Shown: positions 42,990 to 55,207, counted from the stretch's first letter. The stretch: DNA of 64,000 nucleotides from Periplaneta americana (GCF_040183065.1 NC_091119.1:187798043-187862042); one strand, 5' to 3'. A program made the numbers and translations. Notes: a model not told the origin generated them from the letters alone.

Positions 42990-43965
42990 AAACGAGTCAA
43001 AGTCAGGATAGAAGAAATGTCAGAAGGAAGCGAAATAGGGAGAGGAGTACATTAAGAATGCCCTTTATCATCTATCGTCTATTCTGTTCAACATCTACTT
43101 GGAAGATTTAGTGAAGAACTGTTTTCAGAACATGGGAGGAGTGATAGTAGGAGGAAGAAGAATAAAGTGCATAAGATTTGCTGATGATATGGCGTTGTTA
43201 GCAGAAGAGGAGACGATACTAAGGGATATGTTACTGGGGCTAAATGACAGCTGTGAGCAGTATGACATGAAGATAAATGCCAACAAGACGAAGACCATGG
43301 TCAAAGGAAGAAAAGTAAAGGAGGTAAACTTGCGAATTCTAAATGCGGCAGTAGAGCAAGTGGACAGCTTCAAATAATTGGGGTGTACTATAAGCAGTAA
43401 CATGAGCTGCTACCAAGAAGTCAAAAGGAGGATAGCAATGCCAAAGGAAGCTTTTAATAGAAAAAGGAGCATCTTCTGCAAACCTCTGGAGAAAGAACTA
43501 ATGAAGAGACTAGTGAAGTGCATTGTGTGGAGTGTAGCATTGTATGGGACAGAAACATGGACATTACGACGAAGTGAAGAGAAGCGAATAGAAACATTTG
43601 AAATGTGGATATGGAGATGAATGGAGCGTGTGAAATTGACAGACAGAGTAAGAAACGAAGCTGTGTTGGAAAGAGTGGATGAAGAAAGAATGATGCTGAA
43701 ACTGATCAGGAAGAGGAAAAGGAATGGACTGGTCACTGGTTGAGAAGAAAGTGCCTTCTGAAGGATGCACTGGAATGAATGGTGAACGGGAGAAGAGTTC
43801 GGGGCAGAAGAAGATATCAGATGATAGACGACATTAAGATATATGGATCATATGTGGAGACTCAGAGGAAAGCAGAAAATAGAAAAGACTGGGGAATGTT
43901 GGGTTTGCAGTGAAAGACCTGCGCTTTGGCAGAATACTATGAATGAATGAATGAATATACTATAA
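42990..43965 (+). mobile_element. LINE-B copy, longest in the window
   Basis: The frame 43099-43377 (92 aa) reads MEDLVKNCFQNMGGVIVGGR, RRIKCIRFADDMALLAEEET and EQYDMKINANKTKTM, then a stop after VEQVDSFK where other copies continue KYLG. A second frame 43378-43620 continues GCTISSNMSCYQEVKRRIAM to TWTLRRSEEKRIETFEMWIW. After further breaks comes NGLVTG/KCLLKDALE/RRYQMIDDIK. It ends in (GAAT)n at 43948-43965. Motif C is FADD. Several breaks make it a dead copy. Confidence 0.85.
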
Positions 43966-44012
43966 AAATTGTTACGAGATTGATGATTCGTGTCACTTAT
44001 GATGTAAATACG

Positions 44013-44021
44013 TAATAATAA

Positions 44022-44060
<39 letters not shown>
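44013..44060. repeat. (AAT)n microsatellite
   Basis: About 15 AAT units. Confidence 0.95.
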
Positions 44061-44061
<1 letters not shown>

Positions 44062-44155
44062 TAACAAGGCCTATTGTTATAACGTCAGGACCTAAAATAT
44101 ACATATTCCCAAAGAATGCTTATTGTGGAAATAGCATATCGTCGTTTACTTTGTT

Positions 44156-44380
44156 GAATCTCCTATGTTACAGTACACAATATATTTTTTCAGGAGGAAG
44201 AAAATATCAATTAAAAAGCAATGCGCCTACATAAGAATATGAACTAATTCGGTAGAAAACGGTGGTGAATATGATGAACATAAATGACATCATCGAGGAT
44301 CAGTGTAGGCCTATTGATTTTTAATTAATTTTTTCTTCCTCCTGAAAAAATAGTGTCTGTACTGTCACATTGGAGGTTTC
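44156..44380. mobile_element. Palindromic MITE
   Basis: Arms of about 65 bp in inverted orientation: left gaatctcctatgttacagta ... ttttttcaggaggaagaaaa, right, reversed, gaaacctccaatgtgacagt ... ttttttcaggaggaagaaaa. Total about 225 bp. No clear target duplication was identified, so the superfamily is open. Confidence 0.7.
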
Positions 44381-44668
44381 ATAAAATTATACACATTATC
44401 TGCACTGAAATTCCAGAGATCTTAAGACGCCAAGATTCATCTCTGTTCGAAACTAATCATAATTTGTCCCTCATTACAAAATATTATGTTGTTGTTTAGT
44501 CAACTGTATGAATACAGGTCTGAACCTCGCAAGTGATACCAACAAGACACCGCTTATGAGGCAACTAGGCCAGGAGATAATGGGGTAGGGTAGCCAGTTC
44601 CTTTCCCCCTCCATTGCATACATCGCCGATTAGCTACATATTCCACTAATCAGACTTCAGATGTATTA

Positions 44669-44917
44669 ACAATTGAAGGGTTCAGAACCATAGTGGGCCA
44701 AGCGCCATTTACTAAACCCGTAGAAAACAAGGGTTAAAATGAAGTTATTACCATAATTCAATGGAAACATATAGCAAGTAATATAAAGTATACACATTAA
44801 AACTAAATGATATTCCAATCTTCATTAAACTATGGTATTCGCTTAATTTTAACCCTTGCTTTCTCCGTTTTTAATAAATGGCGCTTGGCCCACTATGGCT
44901 CTGAACCATTCAATTGT
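44669..44917. mobile_element. Palindromic MITE
   Basis: Left arm acaattgaagggttcagaac then catagtgggccaagcgcc; the right arm is its inverted copy (acaattgaatggttcagagc reversed). Arms are about 75 bp around a loop near 44790. No target duplication identified. Confidence 0.75.
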
Positions 44918-47900
44918 TCTTCTTCTGACACGTATCGGATGTACTGCCTGATAATAGTAGATGTACTGATCACTAAGCAACGATACAGCGCTGTATTTGC
45001 GCTCAGACATTAAAATATATTTTTTGCTCAGTTAAAAATTAACGACGCGTTACTGCGATGCTCTATTGAGGTAACACCTTCACGCTCTAGATGCTTTACC
45101 CTCGAGGAAAGGGTACGCAAATTTCGTCTGAGACTGGATGTGTTTCAAAATAATGATATTCGTAGCACAAAAAATTAGGCCAAAATATTGGCCTCAGGGT
45201 TATAATGACAGTTTTATGAGCCGTAATTTATTTTCGTCCGTTTGCTTGTAGACTACTTGTTTACGAACTTGTTGATGCAATGCTGTTATAGGCACAAGAA
45301 TGGTGAAATATTGGCAGAATTTAAGTCTAAAATTGAAATATTAATTAGCATTTTATTGCATATATTTGAAAGAGGTTCTTGCAAGAAAACCTTGCATAGA
45401 ACTCGCGTAGGTGTAAATACTGTAAATTGTAAATTCGATGTAGCGCGGTACGTGTTAGTGTCGGCTACTAATCAACCCGTATCGGATTCAATTCCCGGCA
45501 GGAGTGTGGAAACTTTATCTATTGGGACTAGGTTCGTGTCCTATATTTTATAGTAGTGGATCTATTTTGATTTTAATTATACCTTTAATAAAATTTTAAT
45601 TTCGCAATAATTCATATAATTTTCTAGGAAATTTAAAAAAATACTGGAGGCAATAAAAATGTCACCCATGAAAGGATTATCTTTAGAATGCTTTATTCTT
45701 AAAGCAAAAATTAAGAGATGAAAAATACCAAGACACCAAATTCTGACAGTAAAATTTCGCATAATAGACACCACAAAGTATTCAGGCTGTTTCTACTTCA
45801 TATTTAAAAATAAAGTCATTCAAAATACGATTTCAATATTAGGTTCAAAATTCTGTATTGAAATAGTTTGAATATGAAATTCAAAATTTTATACATAAAT
45901 ATCATTGCACAATATCTTATATTTAAATCACTTGAAATTTTAAAGAAGGTTCCACTATCTACTTAAAACAAAATCGTAAACCCAGCTAATTCCAACAGTA
46001 CAGCTCACGAAGAACGTATCTTCGCCGAAACATGTATTAATTTACGCACTTTTCTATGTGACTTTCAATAAATATATATTTTGGACACTTTAAATTAAAA
46101 TCTAGTAAAAGTGCATGAACATTTCTCTTGAAAAACACTCATTTCTAATTAATTTATGCTAAAAACAAACATTTCGCGTATACACAAAATTTCGCATTAT
46201 TTCGCGAGTAGAAATTTACGATATCTTGATCTGGAAGTGCTTGAAACACAAAATTTTTGTCAATTTTTTGCTTTTATCAGCTGAAAAGCCGTATTCCGTG
46301 ATTACGTGGTTTCCGAAAAATAGATTTTCTCTAGCTCTGTTCTTTTATATAAAAAAGCCTCCTAATTTTATTAATTCTCGAACATCCTAATTGATTCCCA
46401 GTTGCTCAAGAGGGCCTTGAAAAGAGCTATCGGAATTCATTCATACGCAGCCATTGACATCTTGGCAAAAAAAAAAAAACTGAATGGTTGTGAAGGCATT
46501 GAAAAGTGTAATAAAATCTTTCGTGTTTTGTTACGCGTATATATCTGTAGATCTGTGTATCTCAGGCTTCTTTGGCAAGTTAAACTTAATGTTTTTTATG
46601 TGTGACGCTTGGAAATAGCCAGTCGTGCACTGTTGCACTGTTGTACGAGTGTAAAGAAAGTGGCTAATCTAATCTACTAATACATTGAACAAGAAATGTT
46701 GGTACAGCTATAAAAACTCGTCTGTGGGGTCATGTTTGACTTTTGTGCCTGACGATGTTGTGACTGCAGATAGTGAGTGACACGCTTATGGAAATTATGT
46801 AACTTTTTTTTTGTTCCGACCTTGTTGAGTCGGTTTGTTTGAAATTTGATACACCAGCCCGTTTGTGTACATAACGATAACCCTTGGTAACGTAGGTGAC
46901 AGACGAGGGAAAACATGTCGGAGGTAGAAGTTTGTGAATTGTGGTGTTTATGCAGAATTTGTAAGGTCTTCAAACGAAATGAAATGGAATAGAGTATCAG
47001 CTTAGTGCTTACTCACGGAAAGAAGAGACTTCATATGTATAGGAAAAGTGTCAAGTAAAGGAATATGATGTTTTAGCTTTCAAATATTTCCTTTACTGGG
47101 TTAACTTCAGTTTTGACATTAAGGGAAGAAGATACTGAAATTTGACTAAAATTCACATTTAAAAAAATTCTTTTTCACTTAAAACAATCTTTTGACTGTA
47201 GAGAATATATTACAAATAAAATTTGAGCCCTAACTCAATGCTATGACATTTAACGGCGCAGTTTTTGAAACTCTGTTAGCCCACTTCATTTTCCAATCTC
47301 ATTTGTTTCAAATTTACCGCATTCTCAATCTGATTTTGGTTGTTTATTTTATATAATTTCATTCTTCAATAGTGTGGCAGCCCTATCTACAATAGTTTTT
47401 CGTTTTATTCACTAGACAGCAGGAGATGGTATTATTCCTTCATTTGTTTTTGTCTGACATGCTTGAAAATTGTTTTGATCTAAAGCAGTCATGTCATGCC
47501 CATAGGAGCAAGTGCGCGCTTTAGAGCCCAGAAGAGCCTGAGCGCTTGACAGCGAAAAGGAAAGAGACTGACGAAAGAGGTAGTATATGCCGCTTGGTCG
47601 AGCTATATTGAGGGATGACCAGCACTGATTCAATAGATAAAGGGAAGAGAACTTATTAAAACTGTATCCATGTTAATTTTTAGATTTGTCTGAGAAGTAT
47701 AAGTGCATTATAAGAATGTAAGTTTTAATTTTAATGTTCATTTTTCACAAGTTTGCTTTTTTATTCAAAAGGAATATTTTCTCAACTTTTTTTTACAGAA
47801 AAGTGAAATTTACGGATATGTTTGTTTGGTAGCCTTACAGGTACTAAAACAATGTTTTCGTAAATCTAATATATCGCAAATCCGTATTACTGAAGATAGT

Positions 47901-48398
47901 GTACTAAAATGTTTGAAAATATTGGCATGGAAAATGTTTGTAAGCAAATGAATTAACAAAGCAAATACTGTTACATCACAAACAAAAGGTAATGTGTGTT
48001 GGTAAAACGTCAGCTCTATAGCTTCAGTAGATTTCGAGATAATTTAATATTCTGATAACAAGAAGTTGCGCACCAATATCACCTAAAAGCATAATGCGAT
48101 AAGAGTTTTATTATGTAATATTAGTTACGTTAAAACATATAACTAGACAACTTTGCTTTGTACTAAAATATTGTTTTGATTACTTTTATAAGGATAAGAT
48201 ATCATCAGTATCAATTTCAACTTATCATGTCATATTCAGTGTCTTTCTTTGGGATAACACTTTCTTTATGTTTAATTCACTTACTACAGTATAGTTGTCG
48301 TTATTATGGAATTTGTGTGAATATTCCTTCTTTACTCTTTATTATGTTATTAACGTTTAAAACACAACTGCAATATTAGGCTAAGAAGTAGGTGTTAG
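44918..48398. other. Long stretch with no recognised gene or repeat
   Basis: About 3.5 kb, the longest stretch without an element I can name. Frames are short (60-100 aa) and do not resemble known families. It may hold ancient repeats or introns. Confidence 0.4.
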
Positions 48399-49418
48399 TA
48401 CAGGGACATCACTTTATTTTTACTAACATTTTTAACATTAACCTGGCTATACTCGGAAACACTGTTACCCCCTTCCATTACAGGAGTTTGGAGTTGCTAG
48501 TGCAATATGTAAACAAATCATTTTACTAGCTATAGGAGGAGAGAAAAGTAGTGTATCCATATATGTTACAGGGAAATATAGTATTACGATGTTCAGTTTG
48601 GTCATTACTTTACAGTATTTTATCAAAAAACAGTAGAATAGTAGGCCTAACAATTTTTTTTCACAAACTCAAGTCTTTAGGCGGTTATATACATTATGTA
48701 CTTTATTCAGCATATTACTAACCTAATTTATTCCTGAGAATTTGTGAGCACTTCCTTAAGAAACCCCAATTTCTACAGCTAACTTCTTGACCGACTTATT
48801 ACGACCTCGCTGCATTCTTTCTTTAGCATCTTCTACAGCATCTTCTGTCACCTTTGTTGGCCATCTTACACTTTTCTTCCTTTCTGTACAGTCTGGTGCT
48901 CTAAATTTATCTACCAGATTAATGACATTTCTACGAAAATATTCCGTAATGATATAGGTAATCAGGAAATAGTGAAAAAAAAGAAAGAAAAACTATTGTT
49001 CACATTCGGTTATATTGTAATTCCAGTTTCCATCATCGTCCTTCATACCTACAAATAGTAAAACAAAACTCTGGTTTAAATAATGCTCTTAAGAATCGTA
49101 CCATATTATAGAGTACCGTACTTTCGGTAACTCTAATCTTCACTTGTGCTCAGTCCACACAGATAAATTCAGTTATGCTACACACGATACCTATGTGAAA
49201 ATAAACTTCAATAATATAAGCTCTTTCTTCTATAGAAAATGCAACATATTTCTGAAACACACTGTACTCTGTACTGTTTACTTCACTGCTAGCAACAGCA
49301 GCCGTAAGTTTGTGTGACTGACGTTAGCAAGGACATTAGTGAAAGGGGTGGGAGTCAAGTACATTTAGAAACGTAGGTACAATAAAAATTGAAGTAAAAA
49401 TAAAATGATGTCCCTGTA
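48399..49418 (-). mobile_element. Mariner-like element X, copy 2
   Basis: Element 48401-49416 (1016 bp) between TA dinucleotides, inverted ends CAGGGACATCA(C/T)TTTATTTT. It is oriented opposite to copy 1 at 15064-16151 and shares the inner flanks with it. On the minus strand, fragments of a transposase N-terminus remain: VAFSIEERAYIIEVYFHIG near 49250-49190, and VRWPTKVTEDAVEDAKERMQ then RNKSVKKLAVEIGVS near 48890-48760. No catalytic region is present. Confidence 0.87.
48757..48898 (-). pseudogene. Mariner-type transposase helix-turn-helix remnant (X copy 2)
   Basis: Reads KSVRWPTKVTEDAVEDAKER then MQRGRNKSVKKLAVEIGVS followed by a stop where GSAHK would continue. This matches the second DNA-binding helix set in several Tc1/mariner transposases (SVRxLAxExGxSxxSxHxIL). 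It shows element X once encoded its own transposase. Confidence 0.7.
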
Positions 49419-50042
49419 CTTTTGTTTTACAGACAATATAGTAAATAACAAACAGAAAGAAGCCATATAAAAATAACGACATAAAATTTCGCGTTCTGTT
49501 TGAAGTTTGTGCACCACTGTTTTCTTAATCCAACAGACTGCTTATTCCTCCTAGCATACCTAGCGCTTAATGCCCGCTCACGTCGTCAAGGTCAGAAAAA
49601 TGCGCTTGCTTTGACGTCACTGATCTGAAGTATAGAAATGTGATTGTTACATCTGTAGTGTCTGAAACATATAGTATGTAGTGTGCATTTAGTGTAGTTT
49701 TGTGTTTTATAGTGCATTTGTATTGTATAGATAGTTACACATCATGCGCAGGATTAGCAAATAGAAGAGTAGACGTGTAAATAATATGAAAACTCTGAAG
49801 AACTGCTCAAAAAATAAAGCAGAAAATGTAAAAAAAAGGTAGTAAATATAGTAAGTCCACAACAGTTATTTTACCTAGCCCTTCAAGTGACATTTGTAAG
49901 TGACTCTTTAGATGTGTTTTTCTCTAAATTGCTTTTTTGGTCACTGTGCTCACCATAAATTGATATAACTCAGAAGCTATCAATAATAGGAAGCTGAAAT
50001 GTTGTACAGATCTTAAACAGACTATTTAAAAAGACTTTGCTT
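49419..50042. other. No recognised feature
   Basis: About 620 bp; nothing recognised. Confidence 0.4.
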
Positions 50043-50073
50043 TCTAATAGTTCTGGTATTAAATTTAAAAAGT

Positions 50074-50820
50074 TATCGGTTTGGAAGTAAATCCCGAAAA
50101 GACAAAATATATGATTACAGTATGTCTCGTGACCAGAATATTGTACGAAATGGAAATATAAAAATTGGAGATTTATCTTTCGAAGAGGTGGAAAAATTCA
50201 AATATCTTGGAGCAACAGTAACAAATATGAATGACACTCGGGAGGAAATTAAACGCAGAATAAAAATGGGAAATGCGTGTTATTATTCGGTTGAGAAGCT
50301 CTTATCATCCAGTCTGCTGTCCAAAAATCTGAAAGTTAGAATTTATAAAACAGTTATATTACCGGTTCTTCTGCATGGTTGTGAAACTTGGACTCTCACT
50401 CTGAGAGAGGAACATAGGTTCAGGGTGTTTGAGAATAAGGTGCTTAGGAAAATATTTGGGGCTAAGCGGGATGAAGTTACAGGAGAATGGAGAAAGTCAC
50501 ACAACACAGAACTGCACGCATTGTATTCTTCACCTGACATAATTAGGAACATTAAATCCAGACGTTTTAGATGGGCAGGGCATGTAGCACGTATGGGCGA
50601 ATCCAGAAATGCATATAGTGTGTTAGTTGGGAGACCGGAGGGAAAAAGGCCTTTAGGGAGGCCGAGACGTAGATGGGAGGATAATATTAAAATGGATTTG
50701 AGGGAAGTGGGGTATGATGATAGAGACTGGATTAATCTTGCACAGGATAGGGACCGATGGCGGGCTTATGTGAGGGCGGCAATGAACCTTCGGGTTCCTT
50801 AAAAGCCATTTGTAAGTAAG
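50074..50820 (+). mobile_element. RTE-A LINE copy 12
   Basis: Starts at cggtttggaagtaaatcccg ([13 protein letters not shown]), just after motif C. The frame 50122-50802 (226 aa) is open from [20 protein letters not shown] through [20 protein letters not shown] to NLRVP; an extra acagt near 50117 disrupts the frame above it. Tail ATTTGTAAGTAAG. The exact pre-insertion sequence (aaaaagttatgtatggattt) is seen in copy B at 53486. Confidence 0.93.
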
Positions 50821-50881
50821 TATGTATGGATTTTATAATTAATTAAAAATTGTAAATTTAAATTTATATATTCTTATTGTG

Positions 50882-52152
50882 TAGTAGGAAGATTAACTCC
50901 GTACGTAGATGAAATTATTGGGGATCATCAGTGCGGTTTTCGGCGTAATAGATCGACTATTGATCAGATTTTTTGTATTCGACAGATAATGGAGAAAAAA
51001 TGGGAGTATAAGGGTACAGTACATCAGTTATTCATAGATTTCAAAAAGGCTTATGACTCGGTTAAGAGGGAAGTATTATATGATATTCTTATTGAATTTG
51101 GTATTCCCAAGAAACTAGTTCGATTAATTAAAATGTGTCTCAGTGAAACATACAGCAGAGTCCGTATAGGTCAGTTTCTATCTGATGCTTTTCCAATTCA
51201 CTGCGGGCTAAAGCAGGGAGATGCACTATCACCTTTACTTTTTAACTTCGCTCTAGAATATACCATTAGGAAAGTTCAGGATAACAGGCAGGGTTTGGAA
51301 TTGAACGGGTTACATCAGCTTCTTGTCTATGCGGATGACGTGAATATGTTAGGAGAAAATACACAAACGATTAGGGAAAACACGGAAATTTTACTCGAAG
51401 CAAGTAGAGCGATCGGTTTGGAAGTAAATCCCGAAAAGACAAAGTATATGATTATGTCTCGTGACCAGAATATTGTACGAAATGGAAATATAAAAATTGG
51501 AGATTTATCCTTCGAAGAGGTGGAAAAATTCAAATATCTTGGAGCAACAAATATAAATGACCCTCGGGAGGAAATTAAACGCAGAATAAATATGGGAAAT
51601 GCGTGTTATTATTCGGTTGAGAAGCTCTTATCATCCAGTCTGCTGTCCAAAAATCTGAAAGTTAGAATTTATAAAACAGTTATATTACCGATTGTTCTGT
51701 ATGGTTGTGAAACTTGGACTCTCACTCTGAGAGAGGAACATAGGTTCAGGGTGTTTGAGAATAAGGTGCTAAGGAAAATATTTGGGGCTAAGCGGGATGA
51801 AGTTACAGGAGAATGGAGAAAGTTACACAACACAGAACTGCACGCATTGTATTCTTCACCTGACATAATTAGGAACATTAAATCCAGACGTTTGAGATGG
51901 ACAGGGCATGTAGCACGTATGGGCGAATCCAGAAATGCATATAGAGTGTTAGTTGGGAGACCGGAGGGAAAAATACCTTTAGGGAGGCCTAGACGTAGAT
52001 GGGAGGATAATATTAAAATGGATTTGAGGGAAGTGGGGTATGATGATAGAGACTGGATTAATCTTGCACAGGATAGGGACCGCTGGCGGGCTTATGTGAG
52101 GGCGGCAATGAACCTTCGGGTTCCTTAAAAGCCATTTGTAAGTAAGTAAGTA
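50882..52152 (+). mobile_element. RTE-A LINE copy 13, best preserved reverse transcriptase
   Basis: Body about 50888-52146. Open from [11 protein letters not shown] through [48 protein letters not shown], then a 6-bp shorter YLGATNIND (lacking the usual VT) to NLRVP; 379 aa follow the first internal Met at 50989. All reverse-transcriptase core motifs from domain 2 on are intact. The endonuclease is missing. Tail ATTTGTAAGTAAGTAAG. Duplication about 6 bp (gtagta), as shown by the empty site gtgtagtagacataag at 53550 in copy B. Confidence 0.94.
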
Positions 52153-52451
52153 GTAGACATAAGACAAATTGTATTATATACTTCTTAATTCCAATTCAAG
52201 AATCCGCCCCTGAGCACGAGTTCTACTCTTTCAGGGCTGAACTACAGTTTTTTTCTGTTTATATTATATTTTATGTTATAATTATTAGCAAAATAAATAA
52301 ATACATAACATTGTATTTTTAATTCTGAATGTCAGCAATGCGCGTATAGACTCAAGTAGGGCTAATGTGATACAGTAAAAAAAAAAAAAAAAAAAGTCAA
52401 GCTAATTTGATACAGACTTTAAAATGCATCAAAGGCTCAATTTTAAAATGT

Positions 52452-52812
52452 TTAAAATTGCGATACATGTATTTTGTGGATCCCTATCACCACGGCATGG
52501 CGCGTCCTCAGGTTGCGGATAGAGGAGACGGCCTCCAGATGTGAAGGGTAGCTGCGAATATATTGAATAAGCAGTCGTGGACAGTCGATAAGGGGTGGTC
52601 CTCCAGCTTGGGGGTTGGGCGAATGGCTAACAACCCATCACTATAAAAAACAGCTTGTTACGAAACCTAACAATAAGCCTTGGAATGGGACTGATTCTAG
52701 ACTAGATTAATCTTGCTCAGGATAGGGACCAATGGCGGGCTTATGTGAGGGAGGCAATGAACCTCCGGTTTCTTAAAAGCCAGTAAGTAAGTAAGTAAGT
52801 TAAAATTGCGAT
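52452..52812 (+). mobile_element. RTE-A derivative: 5' end joined to 3' end (copy 14)
   Basis: Element 52465-52799 (335 bp), perfect 13-bp duplication ttaaaattgcgat at 52452-52464 and 52800-52812. The first 234 bp (acatgtattttgtggatccc onward) are not part of the RTE-A C-terminus; they match, reversed, 63296-63506. The last 100 bp are the RTE-A 3' end (gattaatcttgctcaggata to AAAAGCCAGTAAGTAAG). The junction is near 52699. Because both copies with this module start at the same base, it is probably the true RTE-A 5' end, and the middle of the LINE is missing. Confidence 0.88.
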
Positions 52813-53062
52813 TATGGAAGTACATTTTATGCTATTTAAGGAGCAATATTGATCAAAATTGTAAAAAATCGTTATCATCCTCATAAATGTATTAAAAGAA
52901 AAGGAAGTCTTGCTGCTTGAAAAAACTTTGATGTGATGCTTGCTTACTTTTGTTATTTCTCTTGAGTGAGTAAAATTAGAATAATTTTTAAATTTTCCTT
53001 TTCCTCAGAATAGTATCAGCTTCATTTTTCTCTAAAGAAAAGCTGTGAATGTTGATCAGTGT

Positions 53063-53280
53063 GTCGACCTGGTTGGCGAGTTGGTATAGCGCTTGCCTTC
53101 TATGCTCAAGGTTGCGGGTTCGATCCCGGGCCCGGTCGATGGCATTTAAGTGTGCTTAAATGCGACAGGCTCATGTCAGTAGATTTACTGGAATGTAAAA
53201 GAACTCCTGCGGGAAAAAATTCCGGACGCTGATATAACCTCTGCAGTTGCGAGCGTCGTTAAATAAACCGTATTTTTTAT
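53063..53280 (+). mobile_element. SINE-B copy
   Basis: Head gtcgacctggttggcgagtt, B box GGGTTCGATCCCGG, gtcagtagatttactggaat and the end gcgtcgttaaataaa. About 13 bp are missing near 53225 relative to the copy at 19158. Flanking duplication not found. It sits at the end of duplicated segment A. Confidence 0.92.
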
Positions 53281-54164
53281 TTTACATTGCTCCAGGGAGT
53301 AAAGATATGGGTCCCGTGCCATAGATTGAATTATCTTCGTTACAGTCCATTGTTTGAACCAAATGCAACACTGCTACAGTATTTAATCATAGTAGTAATT
53401 TAGGCCCAAGAATATATAACAAATGTATATTTAAACATCCTTATCTGGTTAGTTCTAATAGTTCTAGTATTAAATTTAAAAAGTTATGTATGGATTTTAT
53501 AATTACTTAAAAATTGTAATTTTAAATTTATATATTCTTATTGTGTAGTAGACATAAGACAAATTTTATTATATAGGCCTACTTCTTAATTCCAATTCAG
53601 GAATCCGCCCCTGAGCACGAGTTCTACTCTTTCAGGGGTGAACTGAAGTTTTTTCTGTTTATATTATATTTTATGTTACAATTATTAGCAAAATAAATAC
53701 ATAAAATTGTATTTTTAATTCTGATGTTAGCAATGAGCGTGTAGGCTCAAGTAGAGCTAATGTGACAGGCTTCAGTAAAAAAAGACGGGCTGATTTGATG
53801 CAGACTTTATGTATCAAAGGCTCAATTTGAAAATGTTTAAAACTCCGATTATGGAAGTATATTTTATCCTATTTAAAGAGCAATATTGAGCAAAATTGTA
53901 AAAAATCATTATCATCCTCATAAATGTATTAAAAGAAAACGCAGTTTTGCTGCTTGTTAAAAAGTTTGATATGATGCTTGCTTACTTTTGTTATTTCTCT
54001 TGAGCAACCGTGGCGAAAATGTAATCGTGCGCCGAGCCATGTGTAACCTGCAACGTGCATAGCACCTATGAAGGGAGGCGGACACCCGAAGGGGAAGTGA
54101 AGCAACTGTCTGACTTATTAACGGATTTTATTTTCCTTACGTCAAGCACTTAAATATAATTTTA

Positions 54165-54749
54165 TACAGACGTGGACAAATTATTAACAAAATTGACGAT
54201 TTTTATGATATTTTGTTTACAAAATTTGACTTTTCAATTTAGGCTACAGTTGACAATTTTGGATATTTCCATCATTACAGTAGAGAGAAATATGCAAAAA
54301 TGTCAACTGTAGTTTAAATTGAGGAGTCAAGTTTTGTAAAAATATATAATAAAAATCTTCAATTTTGCTAATAATTTGTAAATTAGCAAAAATGTCAACT
54401 GCATTGAAGAGTCAAATTTTGTAAAAATATAAAACAAAAATCTTCAGTTTTGCTAATAATTTGGAAATATCCAAAATGTCAGCTGTAGTCCAAATTGAAG
54501 AATCGAATTTTGTAAAAATATACAATAAAAATCTTCAGTTTTGCTAATAATTTGTAAATATGCAAAAATATCAAATGTAGTCCAAATTGAGGAGTTAAAT
54601 TTTGAAAAATATGCAACACTAATCTTCAATTTTGCTAATAATTTGGAAATACACAGAAATGTCAACTGTAGTCTAAATTGAAGGATCATATTTTGTAAAA
54701 ATATATAATAAAAATGTTCAATTTCGCTAATAATTTGTCCACGTCTGTA
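54165..54749 (-). mobile_element. Tc1-like element built of iterated units, copy 2
   Basis: Element 54167-54747 (581 bp) between TA dinucleotides, inverted ends CAGACGTGGACAAATTATTA. Opposite orientation to the copy at 32169. Here the run of units opening ttgctaataattt is on the minus strand, with the single inverted unit at the left. One unit is shortened near 54390. No coding capacity. Confidence 0.87.
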
Positions 54750-54759
54750 CAGTATAAGA

Positions 54760-55089
54760 TTACGAACTAATGTTTAGTACGTGTAACGAAGAAAGAAATG
54801 AATAAGAAAACATAGGACACATCACCAACCTAAAAAGACGATGTTCAGAATGTCTCTGCGACAGAGTTTCAAAATCAGGAATTATGTCACTTATTGCCAG
54901 TCGTGGTTGATCGCGAAGGTATTTGTCTGTCAGTCGTGATCTATATTTGGTTTTTACTGTTTTCATTGTTGACAATAATTTTTCACAAACGTAAGTTGCA
55001 GCGGACGTGGCTTCAACGGAGGAAGCGAAAGAACAAAGCTTCGGATATTTATTGTTTGACAAAGATTTGAAAAGTTCAACATTTGTCAA
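54760..55089 (-). pseudogene. hAT transposase C-terminal remnant (54-kb hAT)
   Basis: A 109-aa frame reading LCSFASSVEATSAATYVCEK, LLSTMKTVKTKYRSRLTDKY then LRDQPRLAIS. AATYVCEKLLSTMK with K(T)KYRSRLTDxxL is the hAT C-terminal motif of the branch found in vertebrate ZBED/GTF2IRD2-like genes; the glutamate in VCEK is at the position of the third catalytic residue. The rest of the transposase is absent. It agrees with the 8-bp duplication of its host element. Confidence 0.82.
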
Positions 55090-55206
55090 GTCCTTACAAT
55101 CATCTAGCTTTCTTCTAACATCACATTGTAAGTAAATCTGTGAGTTTAAATTGAAGATCTAACCGCATTATTCGTACATTGCTGAGAAAGGATCGACGTA
55201 GAGGTG

Positions 55207-55207
<1 letters not shown>

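Larger units (their letters stand above)
50043..53062. repeat. Duplicated segment, copy A (with three RTE-A insertions)
   Basis: Base sequence shared with 53453-56237: ctaatagttct-gtattaaa, tatggattttataatta, tcttattgtgtagta/gacataag, cctgagcacgagttctactc, attatcatcctcataaatg and tgtgaatgttgatcagtg. Copy A is broken by RTE-A at 50074-50818, 50888-52147 and 52465-52799; copy B has none of the three. It ends where SINE-B begins (53063). Confidence 0.9.

Noticed and set aside
44918-48398. A gene hidden in the 3.5-kb unannotated stretch
   Set aside because: Frames are short and without family resemblance; nothing beyond AT-rich sequence can be supported.
3306-51878. A recurring antisense frame of about 69 aa ([15 protein letters not shown]...) across most RTE-A copies
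   Set aside because: It lies opposite the RTE-A thumb coding region in every copy. Its openness follows from the sense codons; no start context or independent conservation supports a gene.
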